Below, piece by piece: positions 27,183 to 35,511 of a DNA stretch of 64,000 nucleotides. Numbering within the stretch: the first letter of the stretch is position 1; every line of letters begins with the position of its first letter. The stretch spans positions 2,115,001-2,179,000 of the forward strand of contig NC_015573.1 of assembly GCF_000214705.1 (NCBI RefSeq), written 5' to 3'. The translations under genes and the position numbers were made by a program. Below the pieces are notes generated by a model, which saw only the letters and a program-made list of their open reading frames with translations, was not told the DNA's origin and did not search any database. The stretch comes from Desulfofundulus kuznetsovii DSM 6115. Its GTDB lineage: Bacteria > Bacillota > Desulfotomaculia > Desulfotomaculales > Desulfovirgulaceae.

Positions 27183-27216
27183 GGATTAACCACCTTAACC
27201 ATTGCAAAATGCAACG

Positions 27217-28575
27217 TTATTCTGCCCTGTTCAAATAGTCACTGGTTGGAATTTTTATGCCGTATCGCTTAATTTTCCGCCACAGGGTAGTCTTATCAAT
27301 ACCCAGTTCCCTGGCCGCCAGACTGCGTTTGCCCCGGTTCCGAACAAGCGCCTCATAAATCATCCGGGCTTCCATTTCGGCCAGGGTTTTGCCTTTCCCG
27401 GAACAGGAGCGGTCAGCAGCAGCCTGCAGATAAGCGGGCAGGTGCTCCGGCTTGATGAGCCCGCCTTTGCACAGGATAAAGGCATGTTCGATGATGTTTT
27501 CCAGTTCCCTGATATTTCCTGGAAAGTCATGCTGCCATAACAGGGCCAGGGCCTCTTCAGAAATCCCGTCAATGGCTTTACCCCGCAGGATGTTTAACCT
27601 GTCGATAAAATGCTCTACGAGCAAGGGAATATCTTCCTTACGTTCGGATAAGGGGGGTAACGTAATTTTAATTACATTGATCCGGTAGTACAAATCCTGA
27701 CGAAACAACCCCTTTTCCACCAGCCCGGCCAGATCTTTATTGGTAGCCGCCAGTACCCGCACATCGGCCTTCACCGGGCGCACGGCACCCAGGGGCTCAA
27801 ACTCTTTCTCCTGTAAAACCCGCAGGAGTTTAACCTGCAGAGCCGGGGAAATATCGCCAATCTCATCCAGGAAAAGGGTGCCCCCCTGGGCACGGGCAAA
27901 ACGACCGGGCTTACTCCTTCTGGCATCAGTAAAGGCCCCTGCCTCATAACCGAAAAGCTCCGATTCCAGCAAGGTGTCAGGAAGGGCGGCGCAATTTACG
28001 GCCACCAGGGGTTTGTCCCTGCGCGGGCTTAAATTGTGTATGGCTCGTGCCAAAAGTTCCTTCCCCGAACCGGTCGGCCCTTCAATTAACACCGTGCTAT
28101 CACTTTCCGCTATGTCCGGAAGAAGGGAGAAAATTTGCTGCATCCGGTGGTTTTTGCTAATGATATCGGCAAAAGTATACCGCCCCCGCAATTCTCTGCG
28201 TAATTCCTCCACCAGGGAGAGATCCCGGAAGGTTTCCACACCACCAATCACCTGCTGGCACTCATCCCTCAGTATACCGGTGCTTATACTGATGGGAACC
28301 TTTTTACCGTAAGCATTGACAATATAAACAGCCCTGTTCACTACCGGGCAACCGGTTTCCAGGGTGTATTTCAACGCACATTCCCTCTCGCAAATACTGG
28401 CCCGAAAAACTTCCCAGCAAAAACGCCCGACGGCTTCTTCCCGGGGTACGCCGGTAATTTCCTCCGCAGCCCGGTTGAAAAAGGTAATGCGCCAATCGGA
28501 ATTAACTGTAAAAACACCATCACTAATGCTGTTTAAAATAACCGGGATAATGTTTTGCTCAGCTGTGACATTCAT
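27217..28575 (-). CDS. Sigma-54-dependent transcriptional activator (PAS-AAA-Fis)
   Basis: 452 residues. A PAS domain (1-115) carries a cysteine-rich insert (Cys54, 62, 66, 76 in RFCWEVFRASICERECALK), which could hold an Fe-S cluster or sense redox. The AAA+ domain has Walker A GPTGSGKE (166-173), the sigma-54 contact loop as GAFTDA (213-218; canonical GAFTGA), and Walker B GGTLFLDEIGD. A Fis-type helix-turn-helix ends the protein (SLAARELGIDKTTLWRKIKR). It stands between the CODH/ACS genes and the Fe-S oxidoreductase, whose upstream regions share sequence, so it may control them. No convincing -24/-12 element was found. Confidence 0.92.
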   Translation of the reverse strand: MNVTAEQNIIPVILNSISDGVFTVNSDWRITFFNRAAEEITGVPREEAVGRFCWEVFRASICERECALKYTLETGCPVVNRAVYIVNAYGKKVPISISTGILRDECQQVIGGVETFRDLSLVEELRRELRGRYTFADIISKNHRMQQIFSLLPDIAESDSTVLIEGPTGSGKELLARAIHNLSPRRDKPLVAVNCAALPDTLLESELFGYEAGAFTDARRSKPGRFARAQGGTLFLDEIGDISPALQVKLLRVLQEKEFEPLGAVRPVKADVRVLAATNKDLAGLVEKGLFRQDLYYRINVIKITLPPLSERKEDIPLLVEHFIDRLNILRGKAIDGISEEALALLWQHDFPGNIRELENIIEHAFILCKGGLIKPEHLPAYLQAAADRSCSGKGKTLAEMEARMIYEALVRNRGKRSLAARELGIDKTTLWRKIKRYGIKIPTSDYLNRAE

Positions 28576-28716
28576 ACCTATTCCAGCCCTCGATCTATTT
28601 TACATATGTCCATATTAACACCCCTTAAGCAAAGAAGCAATAGCTCCAACCGCAGAAGTTGTTTTTCTGAGTCAATGCGGCATCCTTGCCGTTGCCCGGA
28701 TCACGCCCAGAAGTGC

Positions 28717-28749
28717 AAAAAAAAAGCCCGGCAAAAGCACCGCCGGGGC
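28717..28749 (-). terminator. Intrinsic terminator after the Fe-S oxidoreductase gene
   Basis: On the minus strand CCCGGC and GCCGGG form a stem followed by CTTTTTTTTT. It lies about 175 bp after the stop of the gene at 28925 and about 140 bp before the sigma-54 activator start. Confidence 0.75.
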
Positions 28750-28799
28750 CAGATTAAATCATTGTGGGATGGTGAAGCGCCCTTTGAAGGAAGGTTTCC

Positions 28800-28857
28800 G
28801 GCCGGGGTAAGGGCAGGTCTCCCCTGCCGGAACGACCAGGAGAATTCTCCCCCGGCC
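28800..28857. other. Structured GC-rich intergenic segment
   Basis: GGCCGGGG (28800-28807) pairs with CCCCGGCC (28850-28857), enclosing GGCAGG/CCTGCC (28812-28828) and a GAGAATTCTC palindrome. It sits between the Fe-S gene and its terminator and has no coding signal. It may be a 3' UTR structure, a leader of the activator gene, or a decayed element. I do not recognise a known RNA class. Confidence 0.4.
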
Positions 28858-28924
28858 GTTTTACGAAATCCACATTAAAAAGTCCTGACTGGCCATCACC
28901 CGCCTTTCACCATGGAATGTTATG

Positions 28925-30178
28925 TTACTTTAATTGTTCCCTTTCGGCCTGGCTGGGTAAAATAAGGGCATTGCTCACCAGATGATGGATATGTCTCACC
29001 TTGCAGTCCAGCTTGTAATACTTGATGATGTCGGTCAGCTGGTCGTAGCAGTTATGGCAGGGTGTAACTACGATTTTAGCACCGGTGGCCTGGATTTGCT
29101 CGGCTTTCAGCTTGCCCTTGGCCATCCGGTAGGGATAAATTTCCTTACCCATGGCCAGCAGGCCGCCACCGCCGCCGCAGCAGTAGTTGTACTGGCGGTT
29201 GGGCCACATTTCGACAAAGTCCATGCACACCTGCTGCAGGCAGTAGCGGGGCTCTTCCACAACTCCCTCTTTGCGCACCAGGTTGCAGGGATCGTGGAAG
29301 GTAACCCGTTCGGTGTTTCTGGTGCGGTCAACTTTAATGCGGCCCTCCCGGATCCACTCGGCCTGCAGCTGTACAAAGCTACGGACGGGGTAGGTGGCAC
29401 CATTAAGCCACACAATGCGGCCCCAGCGCTGCGCCCTGAAGGCATGCCCGCATTCGGTAATGATAACTTCCTTCACTTTTAACCGTTCAAACTCTTCCAT
29501 GGTACGCCGTACCATAGTGGTCGAATCTTCATCGTCACCATTGAACAGGGCGTAATGGGTGGCGTCCCACCAGCGGCTGCTGACGGTCCAGCTGGCCCCG
29601 GCGGCCCACATAATTTTGGCAATGCTCTGTACATCCTGAGGATAATATTTAATTTCCCGGGGGTCCCACATGAAGAGGAACTCCGCCCCTTCCTGGTCCA
29701 CGGGTATTCTGGCATTGGGGTCTCCCACTTCCTGCTGCAGCTCTTCCTCCATCCACTCCAGGGTTTCGAGATATTCCTCTGTGGTTACCTCCATCTGGTT
29801 GCCGGTGCGGATCTGCGCATCCACCACGTCCTGCAAAAATCCCGGTGCCCTGAGGCCGAAGTTTTTGGGACTGCGGATGGTTCTCACCAAACCGGCAATA
29901 TCTACATTCATCGGACAATGGAAAGTGCAACGCCCGCACATTGTACAGGCCCATATAAAAGTAGAGGCAAGCACCTCGTCTCGCATCCCCAGGACTACCT
30001 GGCGGATAAACTTGCGCGGGTCTGCATGATCGTGCACTCCGTTATAGGGGCAGCCGGCACTGCACATGCCGCAGGTGAGGCAGTTGTATAAATCCGCCGG
30101 GTCCTTGTCCGTCCTGAATTTGGAGACAACCTCGCTCATGAAGGTTGGGTCCAGCTTGCTGGCCGCTATTGCTTCCAC
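28925..30178 (-). CDS. HdrD/GlpC-like (Fe-S)-binding oxidoreductase
   Basis: 417 residues. Two [4Fe-4S] ferredoxin motifs are at Cys33/36/39/43 (CLTCGMCSAGC) and Cys78/81/84/88 (CTMCGRCTFHC). The C-terminal CCG domain has FHDPCNLVRKEG near residue 290 and YCCGGGGGLLAMG near residue 330. This is the architecture of HdrD, DsrK, TmcB and related subunits that pass electrons to thiols or membrane carriers. No membrane or flavin partner is adjacent. Its upstream region is homologous to that of cooS, which suggests a link to acetyl-CoA pathway electron flow. Confidence 0.88.
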   Translation of the reverse strand: MEAIAASKLDPTFMSEVVSKFRTDKDPADLYNCLTCGMCSAGCPYNGVHDHADPRKFIRQVVLGMRDEVLASTFIWACTMCGRCTFHCPMNVDIAGLVRTIRSPKNFGLRAPGFLQDVVDAQIRTGNQMEVTTEEYLETLEWMEEELQQEVGDPNARIPVDQEGAEFLFMWDPREIKYYPQDVQSIAKIMWAAGASWTVSSRWWDATHYALFNGDDEDSTTMVRRTMEEFERLKVKEVIITECGHAFRAQRWGRIVWLNGATYPVRSFVQLQAEWIREGRIKVDRTRNTERVTFHDPCNLVRKEGVVEEPRYCLQQVCMDFVEMWPNRQYNYCCGGGGGLLAMGKEIYPYRMAKGKLKAEQIQATGAKIVVTPCHNCYDQLTDIIKYYKLDCKVRHIHHLVSNALILPSQAEREQLK

Positions 30179-30207
30179 GCGGCTTCCTCCCCCCGCAAAA
30201 TCTTATG

Positions 30208-30335
30208 GTTATTATCATAACTTTATCAAAGGCCTGTACTTACGAGCAAACGTTAATTATGGCCATTACCTTCCTTTTTCGAACAATATTGCGATTTTAT
30301 GCTCAAATTTAAAGGGAATGGGATATTTCTGAACA
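30208..30335 (-). promoter_or_regulatory. Upstream regulatory block of the Fe-S oxidoreductase gene, shared copy 2
   Basis: This 128-bp stretch aligns with 24935-25060 upstream of cooS. The best core is CAAACGTTAATTATGGCCAT at 30247-30266, with 18 of 20 bases shared, and flanking blocks keep order and spacing. Similarity in a non-coding upstream region points to a shared regulator or to duplication of a promoter region. The other half of the 332-bp gap holds only the ribosome binding site of the next plus-strand gene. Confidence 0.65.
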
Positions 30336-30510
30336 CACGGGCGATTTAACTGGTGAACCCTGTGCAAAAGCAACTTGCAGCTTCCGGAGATTTTGTCCGC
30401 CCGGGTAGGTCACCGATACCGTTCCCCAACAGTTGACTGCAGAAGCAATGAGTGCTACAGTTAGCCTAGAGAAGTCATGTGTTAATCTAATTGCAGGGGT
30501 GCATAGGGTG

Positions 30511-31359
30511 ATGGTTAAAATAACCGTTCTAAGCGAAAATACCGTGGGCGTACCCCGGGGTTTGACGGGAGAATGGGGGTTGGCCCTGCTGGTGGAAACG
30601 GCCGGAACAAAGATTCTTTTGGACACCGGTGAACGGGGAAATATCCTGGCCAACGCCGCCGCCCTGGGGATAAACCTGCGGGAGGTAGACGCCCTGGTAA
30701 TGAGCCACGGCCATTACGATCACAGCGGGGGCATGCGGGATTTCCTGCGCCTGCGGGGCCGCTTGCCCGTCTACGTTCATCCCGACTTTTTTGCCCTGCA
30801 CTACGTTTCCCAGCCCCGGGAACAATACATCGGGGTGCCCTACTGCCGGGAGGAACTGGAAAGCCTGGGGGCCGATTTCATCTTTGAACAGGAACCGCAG
30901 CAAATCGCGCCCGGCCTGTGGGTCAGCGGTGAGGTCCCGCGCAAGACCACTTTCGAAAAGGGAGACAGCCGCCTCTTTGCCCTGGAAAACGGTAACAAGG
31001 TGGCAGACCCCTTCCGGGACGACATGAGCCTGTACTGTGTCACCGGGGAAGGAGTGGTGATAATCCTGGGGTGCGCCCATGCGGGGGTGGTAAATATCGT
31101 GGAACACGCCCGGCAGGTAACCGGCGTCGACCGCATATACGGCATCATCGGCGGTACCCACCTGGGCCCGGCGACTAAAGAGCAACAGGAGGCCACCATT
31201 GCTTATCTGAAAAACCTGGACTTAAAGTTCCTGGCAGCCAATCACTGCACCGGCCTGCCTGTCGCAGCCCGTCTTGCCGCTATCTTCGGTTCCGTCTTTC
31301 ATTTTGCGCCGGCCGGCGCCAGCTTTACCCTGCCCCTGGAAGAGGGTGGTGGGAAATGA
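30511..31359 (+). CDS. MBL-fold metallohydrolase (COG1237 type)
   Basis: 282 residues from the ATG at 30511, preceded by AGGGGTGCATAGGGTG; an upstream in-frame ATG has no ribosome binding site. The metal motif SHGHYDHSGG lies near residue 68, with further ligands in LGCAHAGVVN and the final AANHCTG. It resembles the COG1237 group that includes a dihydropterin-phosphate synthase of methanopterin synthesis, but the substrate is not known. Its stop overlaps the next start (ATGA), so it is translated with the XRE gene. Confidence 0.87.
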   Translation: MVKITVLSENTVGVPRGLTGEWGLALLVETAGTKILLDTGERGNILANAAALGINLREVDALVMSHGHYDHSGGMRDFLRLRGRLPVYVHPDFFALHYVSQPREQYIGVPYCREELESLGADFIFEQEPQQIAPGLWVSGEVPRKTTFEKGDSRLFALENGNKVADPFRDDMSLYCVTGEGVVIILGCAHAGVVNIVEHARQVTGVDRIYGIIGGTHLGPATKEQQEATIAYLKNLDLKFLAANHCTGLPVAARLAAIFGSVFHFAPAGASFTLPLEEGGGK

Positions 31360-31601
31360 GCCTGGAAGACGTAAGGAAGACCCAGGGCCTCACGGCGGCA
31401 GCCATGGCCACCCGGGTGGGAATTACCGTCCGGGAGTTGCTGGCCATTGAAAGGGGCCAGCAATACCCCCGTTTATGCGTGGCCCAGAAATGGGCCAATG
31501 CCCTGGGGTTGAGTTTCGAGGAATTTTCCCGCCACTTTTATGAAAAAGCGGATCCGGCCCAACTGCTTCAATGCGACCTGGAAAATCAACAGGAGGGTTA
31601 A
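31356..31601 (+). CDS. XRE-family DNA-binding protein
   Basis: 81 residues. A helix-turn-helix of the Cro/CI type covers residues 5-60 (TQGLTAAAMATRVGITVREL then LAIERGQQYPRLCVAQKWAN). It overlaps the MBL gene by 4 bp and precedes a 94-residue unknown protein by 3 bp. It may be an autoregulator of this three-gene operon; its operator was not identified. Confidence 0.82.
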   Translation: MSLEDVRKTQGLTAAAMATRVGITVRELLAIERGQQYPRLCVAQKWANALGLSFEEFSRHFYEKADPAQLLQCDLENQQEG

Positions 31602-31604
31602 AAT

Positions 31605-31889
31605 GTGAACATGACCATTGAAGAAGCAGTGGAATTTTTTGTGGAAAACTGGGACCTGATCCCGGTACTTACCACCATCAAAGGAGACTATGCCGTCCCG
31701 GTTAAACCCAAGCGCGATGTATACCTGGTGGTGGAAAAAAACGCTCCGGGGATCTTTCTGGCCCGCCTGTCCCCGGATTTGATGCGCTTAAAACCGCTGG
31801 ACGAGCCGGATAGCGATGAGGCTCGCCAGTTCATTTACCGTCGTTTGAAAGAGGCCAATCTTGTAAAAGAGACCAGCTTTACTCAGTAA
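31605..31889 (+). CDS. Conserved-looking small protein of unknown function
   Basis: 94 residues from a GTG, preceded by CAGGAGGG. It is acidic with no membrane segment. The middle has a YAVPVKPKRDVYLVVEK beta region and the end is helical. I do not recognise a domain. Its tight spacing to the MBL and XRE genes suggests that the three work together. A weak stem-loop (GCCCCGG/CCGGGGC at about 31954-31973) follows between it and the convergent deacetylase gene. Confidence 0.65.
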   Translation: MNMTIEEAVEFFVENWDLIPVLTTIKGDYAVPVKPKRDVYLVVEKNAPGIFLARLSPDLMRLKPLDEPDSDEARQFIYRRLKEANLVKETSFTQ

Positions 31890-31979
31890 TCTTCTTCAAG
31901 CATGAACACTGTCCCTCAAAGGTTCAAGGTGTTGGGTAAAGGGATTAATTTTTAAGCCCCGGAGGTTTCCGGGGCAACC

Positions 31980-32732
31980 CTATTCTTGCTCCAGCCCTCT
32001 CAGCAGAGCATTTGCATTTTTCCCCAGCACGTCGCTGTTGTAACCGCCTTCAAGGACGGCAAATACCCTTCCCCGGCATTTTTGCCGGGCAAAAGTGCCG
32101 ATTATTTTTCCGGCGGCTTCATAATCTTCTGTTTTCAACAAACGGCCCCAATCCGCTTCGTGCCGGTCAAAGCCGGCTGATATGGCCACCAGATCAAATT
32201 CCCCCCGGCAGGTGAGCTCCAAATCGCGCAAAAACCTTTCCCGGCTGATCCCTTCCACGTGATGGTAGGTCACTTCCGGTACGCCAGCAAAAATATTGGC
32301 CGTACCATCACCGTAATGCAAGTCAATGTCGATGATCAACGCCCTGTTGATTTCTCCCCGGCGTCTCAGCCTTTCCACAGCTATGGCGATGTTATTAAAC
32401 CAGCAAAAACCCCAGCTGGAACCGGGACTGGCGTGGTGCCCGGGCGGTCTAATCAAACCGAAAGCCATTTCTCCCTGCATGGCCAGCTCCGAGGCTAAAA
32501 TGGCTCCGCCAGCTGCCAGAAGGGCAATTTCGCAGGTATGAGGCCGCTGTTTGACTCTTTCCAGGTGTCCCGGGGTGTGTACCAGCAGCACATCATCGTC
32601 TGTTGCCGGCGCTGGTTCAACAAAAGGAAACGATCCAGCCAGTTCTTCCACCATCAGGTCCAATCTCCCCGCTGCCGCCGCCGGGTCGGAAGCATAAACT
32701 TCCTTATAACGTTCGTGAAAGACCACCTTCAA
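31980..32732 (-). CDS. Histone-deacetylase-like amidohydrolase (AcuC/HDAC class)
   Basis: 250 residues from a TTG at 32732 with GGGAGGGAAAGG before it; the in-frame upstream ATG is poorly placed. Zinc-dependent deacetylase motifs are present: RPPGHHASPGSSWGFCWFNN near residue 117, DIDLHYGDGT near residue 150 (metal Asp and His) and SAGFDRHEADWG near residue 197. It probably removes acyl groups from small molecules or from acetyl-CoA synthetase (as AcuC does). At 250 residues it is shorter than the 300-plus of typical bacterial members. Single minus-strand gene; may share transcription with DUF1848. Confidence 0.88.
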   Translation of the reverse strand: MKVVFHERYKEVYASDPAAAAGRLDLMVEELAGSFPFVEPAPATDDDVLLVHTPGHLERVKQRPHTCEIALLAAGGAILASELAMQGEMAFGLIRPPGHHASPGSSWGFCWFNNIAIAVERLRRRGEINRALIIDIDLHYGDGTANIFAGVPEVTYHHVEGISRERFLRDLELTCRGEFDLVAISAGFDRHEADWGRLLKTEDYEAAGKIIGTFARQKCRGRVFAVLEGGYNSDVLGKNANALLRGLEQE

Positions 32733-32785
32733 TGTCCTTTCCCTCCCCCCAATGTTTAAAAACATTATACCTGATTCTATCAACG

Positions 32786-33577
32786 TCAAACAGCACTGTT
32801 GGCGTAACAGTAAAGGCAACCGGAGGGACAGGTCATGTTGTACCAGCCGATATCTATGGAATGGGTGCAACCGCACAAAGCCCTTTGACCTTTAGCTTTA
32901 TCTACGCGGCACCTTTCCCCCGCCGGGTGCAGGGCGCTTAAAAGTTCGCCGTCAATACAGCGGGAAACCGGCGTCCCCGGAACGCAGCAGCCATAAAGGA
33001 CGGCCCCTGTGGCCGCCGCTGCGGCAGAAAGTTTTTCCCAAACCCGCTCCCGTTCTTCAGGCGTAAGGCGCACAGCCTCCCACCCGCGGCGCAAAAGGCG
33101 CCGCTGCACTTTGGGATAAAGCTCCACAAAGGAAGCGGAAAAAGCGGTCACGCCCATGGCCGCGGCCGCCCGGATCACTTGCACCGCCGTTTCCAGGTTT
33201 GAAAAAACCTCCCCATTTCGCCTCAACATTACCAGAGGATCGGTCCTTACCCTCAGGCGCCGGGGATCACCCAAAAACTCAACGAGGGGCGGAATTTGCG
33301 CCAGCACCGCCTCCGGGCGGGCAACCCGGGGTTCCACCAGTGTGCCGCCCAGTCCCGTCACCGTGAGGTGTACATACACTTGAGAGTACATACTGAGCAC
33401 CGTACGCAATTTGAGCAGCACCGTTTCTGGAAACTTGGTCCAGACCACTACGGTATGTACCCGCTCAGGCGGGTAACGGGCCAGAAGAAGGGCGGCAAGC
33501 CTTTCGGCATAAAAATAAGGCTCGGTCCGGCGGGAGAGGCTGAGTACTACTCTGGACCCTTGAGTTGTCCCGCACAC
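32786..33577 (-). CDS. DUF1848 family protein
   Basis: 263 residues from a GTG preceded by GGGAGG. It begins with VVLSLSRRTEPYFYAE, as in DUF1848, and ends with the cysteine cluster CGCTHSIDIGWYNMTCPSGC then LYCYAN, which could bind an Fe-S cluster in the manner of radical SAM enzymes although CxxxCxxC is C-terminal here. Biochemical function unknown. It lies 54 bp upstream of the deacetylase gene. Confidence 0.88.
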   Translation of the reverse strand: MCGTTQGSRVVLSLSRRTEPYFYAERLAALLLARYPPERVHTVVVWTKFPETVLLKLRTVLSMYSQVYVHLTVTGLGGTLVEPRVARPEAVLAQIPPLVEFLGDPRRLRVRTDPLVMLRRNGEVFSNLETAVQVIRAAAAMGVTAFSASFVELYPKVQRRLLRRGWEAVRLTPEERERVWEKLSAAAAATGAVLYGCCVPGTPVSRCIDGELLSALHPAGERCRVDKAKGQRALCGCTHSIDIGWYNMTCPSGCLYCYANSAV

Positions 33578-33705
33578 TTGAAATCTTCCTCCCAGATTTT
33601 TCGGTAAAGCACACGTAAAACTTAAAGAAGGAATTGTGCCAGGGATAACGAATTAAGAAAGAAGCTGGACAACAACTTTTTAATTTGATTGGAGGCAATT
33701 AGAAA

Positions 33706-34611
33706 GTGAATTTAGAGACCAGTATAAACAAAACCCGGGCGGATTTCCGGACTACTGTACTGGCATACCTGGAAGTAACCAAGCCCCGTTCCGTAGTCCT
33801 GCTGGTCTTTACGGCACTGGCTACCATGGTGGTGGCAAGTGCCATAAACGGGCCTGTACCGACTTTTCAGTTTGTGGCTGCCATAGCGGCTGTAACTCTG
33901 GCCTGCGCCGGCGCCAATGCCGTCAGCTGTTACATCGACCGGGATCTCGACGCTAGTATGACCCGGACCCAAAAACGCCCCATTCCTGACGGGAGAATTA
34001 ATCCACCGGTGCGGGCCCTGTACTGGGGGCTGCTGCTCTTTGTTTCTTCCCTCTTCCTCGGCTGGAGGGTAAACCCCGTTGCTTTCGCCTGCCTCTGGGG
34101 AGGCATGATCGGATACGTCGGCATCTACAGCCTCTGGCTGAAGCGCAGGAGTTCCTGGAATATCATCCTGGGCGGATTTTCCGGCGGCCTGCCCGCACTC
34201 TTCGGCTGGACTGCCGTAACGGGCAAGGTTGATTTGCTGCCTCTTCTCATAGCCGCCCTGGTCGTATTGTGGATTCCCAACCATATTTGGAGCCTGGCCA
34301 TCTTTTACAAGGAGGACTACGCTAAAGTAAAAGTTCCCATGCTCCCCGTGGTCTGTGAAATAAAAAAGGCCCTGCACTGTCTTTTAAGCACGGTCATTTT
34401 GATGGTTTTATTCTCCATACTGATCTATTTTGCCGGGTCCTGGGGAACAATTTACATCATGACGGCAATTCTCACAGGCCTGGCCGCCATCGGGTTAAGC
34501 ACTTACGTATATTTTCACCCCACACCCAAAAACGCCTGGCTCCTCTTCAAGTTTTCCAGTCCCTACCTGTTCCTTCTCTTTTTGGGTATGATGGCCGACG
34601 CCTGGCTGTAA
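33706..34611 (+). CDS. ctaB: Protoheme IX farnesyltransferase (heme o synthase)
   Basis: 301 residues, UbiA-type prenyltransferase with about nine membrane helices. The first aspartate-rich motif is in YIDRDLDASMTRTQKRP near residue 85 and the second is in the PNHIWSLAIFYKEDYAKVKVPML segment near residue 210, both diagnostic of CtaB. It farnesylates heme b. It starts with GTG after TTGGAGG. There is no oxidase gene nearby and the organism looks anaerobic, so heme o may serve an undetected bd/oxidase module or the gene may be inherited. Confidence 0.9.
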   Translation: MNLETSINKTRADFRTTVLAYLEVTKPRSVVLLVFTALATMVVASAINGPVPTFQFVAAIAAVTLACAGANAVSCYIDRDLDASMTRTQKRPIPDGRINPPVRALYWGLLLFVSSLFLGWRVNPVAFACLWGGMIGYVGIYSLWLKRRSSWNIILGGFSGGLPALFGWTAVTGKVDLLPLLIAALVVLWIPNHIWSLAIFYKEDYAKVKVPMLPVVCEIKKALHCLLSTVILMVLFSILIYFAGSWGTIYIMTAILTGLAAIGLSTYVYFHPTPKNAWLLFKFSSPYLFLLFLGMMADAWL

Positions 34612-34667
34612 CCTGGCTTGGAACAGGAAGGCAAGCACCCGGCAATCCAACAACGGCGCATAACTGC

Positions 34668-34701
34668 AACCAGCCCTGAGACGGCAGGGCTGGTTTCGTT
34701 T
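34668..34701. terminator. Bidirectional terminator between ctaB and the ABC ATPase gene
   Basis: AACCAGCCCTG (34668-34678) and CAGGGCTGGTT (34685-34695) form an 11-bp stem with a 6-nt loop, followed on the plus strand by TCGTTTTT. It lies between two convergent genes. Confidence 0.85.
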
Positions 34702-35511
34702 TTAACTCCCGCTTAAAAGCACCCGGTCGTAAGTAAAGGCATTACCGCTGGCCTGTTCAAACATCTTCAGGAGATCCGCCACAGTAGTTTTTTCCCTTTC
34801 CGGTCCATATAGATCCAGAATGATCCTCCCCTCGTGCATCATCACCGTGCGGTTGCCGGTGTGCAGTGCCTGCGCCAGATTGTGGGTAACCATGAGGGTA
34901 GTAAGCCGGTGCCGGGCGATAATTCTTTCCGTTAACTCCAGGACCGTGGCGGCAGTGCGCGGGTCCAGGGCAGCGGTGTGCTCGTCCAGCAAAAGTATTT
35001 TGGGGGTGGCAATGGTAGCCATCAGCACGGTCAGGGCCTGGCGCTGGCCGCCGGATAATAGACCCACCCTGGTAGTCAGGCGGTTCTCCAGGCCCAACCC
35101 CAAAAGGGCCAGGCGTTCCTTGAAGAGCTGCCGCTCCGCCTGGGTAATCCCCCGGCGCAAACGGCGGGGACGGCCCCGGCGCAAGGCCAGGGCCAGATTT
35201 TCTTCAATGGTCATGGAAGCAGCCGTACCCCGCAAGGGATCCTGGAAAACGCGGCCGATATGGGCCGCCCGGATATGTTCGGGCCAGCGCGTAATATCCT
35301 GGTTGTCCAGGATCACCTTCCCCGCATCAACCTCGTATACCCCGGCCACAACGTTTAAGAGAGTGGATTTGCCGGCACCGTTGCTGCCGATGATGGTTAC
35401 CACGTCTCCCGGCCGGACATGCAGGGTAACACCCCTTAAGGCCACCTTTTCATTAACTCCGCCGGGATGAAAGATCTTGTGCACATTGTCCAGTTTCAGC
35501 AACCTGCTCAC
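34702..35511 (-). CDS. ABC transporter ATP-binding protein (TrpZ/COG1101 type)
   Basis: 269 residues. Walker A GSNGAGKST near residue 42, signature LLSGGQRQAL near residue 152 and Walker B KILLLDEHTAALDP near residue 173. The residue after the Walker B Asp-Glu is His, as usual for COG1101. It overlaps the permease gene by 59 bp, so translation is coupled. With its partners it forms a COG2984-COG4120-COG1101 importer, a set often under tryptophan or other amino-acid control in Firmicutes; substrate not provable here. Confidence 0.9.
   Translation of the reverse strand: MSRLLKLDNVHKIFHPGGVNEKVALRGVTLHVRPGDVVTIIGSNGAGKSTLLNVVAGVYEVDAGKVILDNQDITRWPEHIRAAHIGRVFQDPLRGTAASMTIEENLALALRRGRPRRLRRGITQAERQLFKERLALLGLGLENRLTTRVGLLSGGQRQALTVLMATIATPKILLLDEHTAALDPRTAATVLELTERIIARHRLTTLMVTHNLAQALHTGNRTVMMHEGRIILDLYGPEREKTTVADLLKMFEQASGNAFTYDRVLLSGS

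Noticed and set aside
28576-28924. Riboswitch for the sigma-54 activator or Fe-S gene
   Set aside because: The segment folds well, but I cannot match it to a known class, and it holds a normal terminator for the Fe-S gene.
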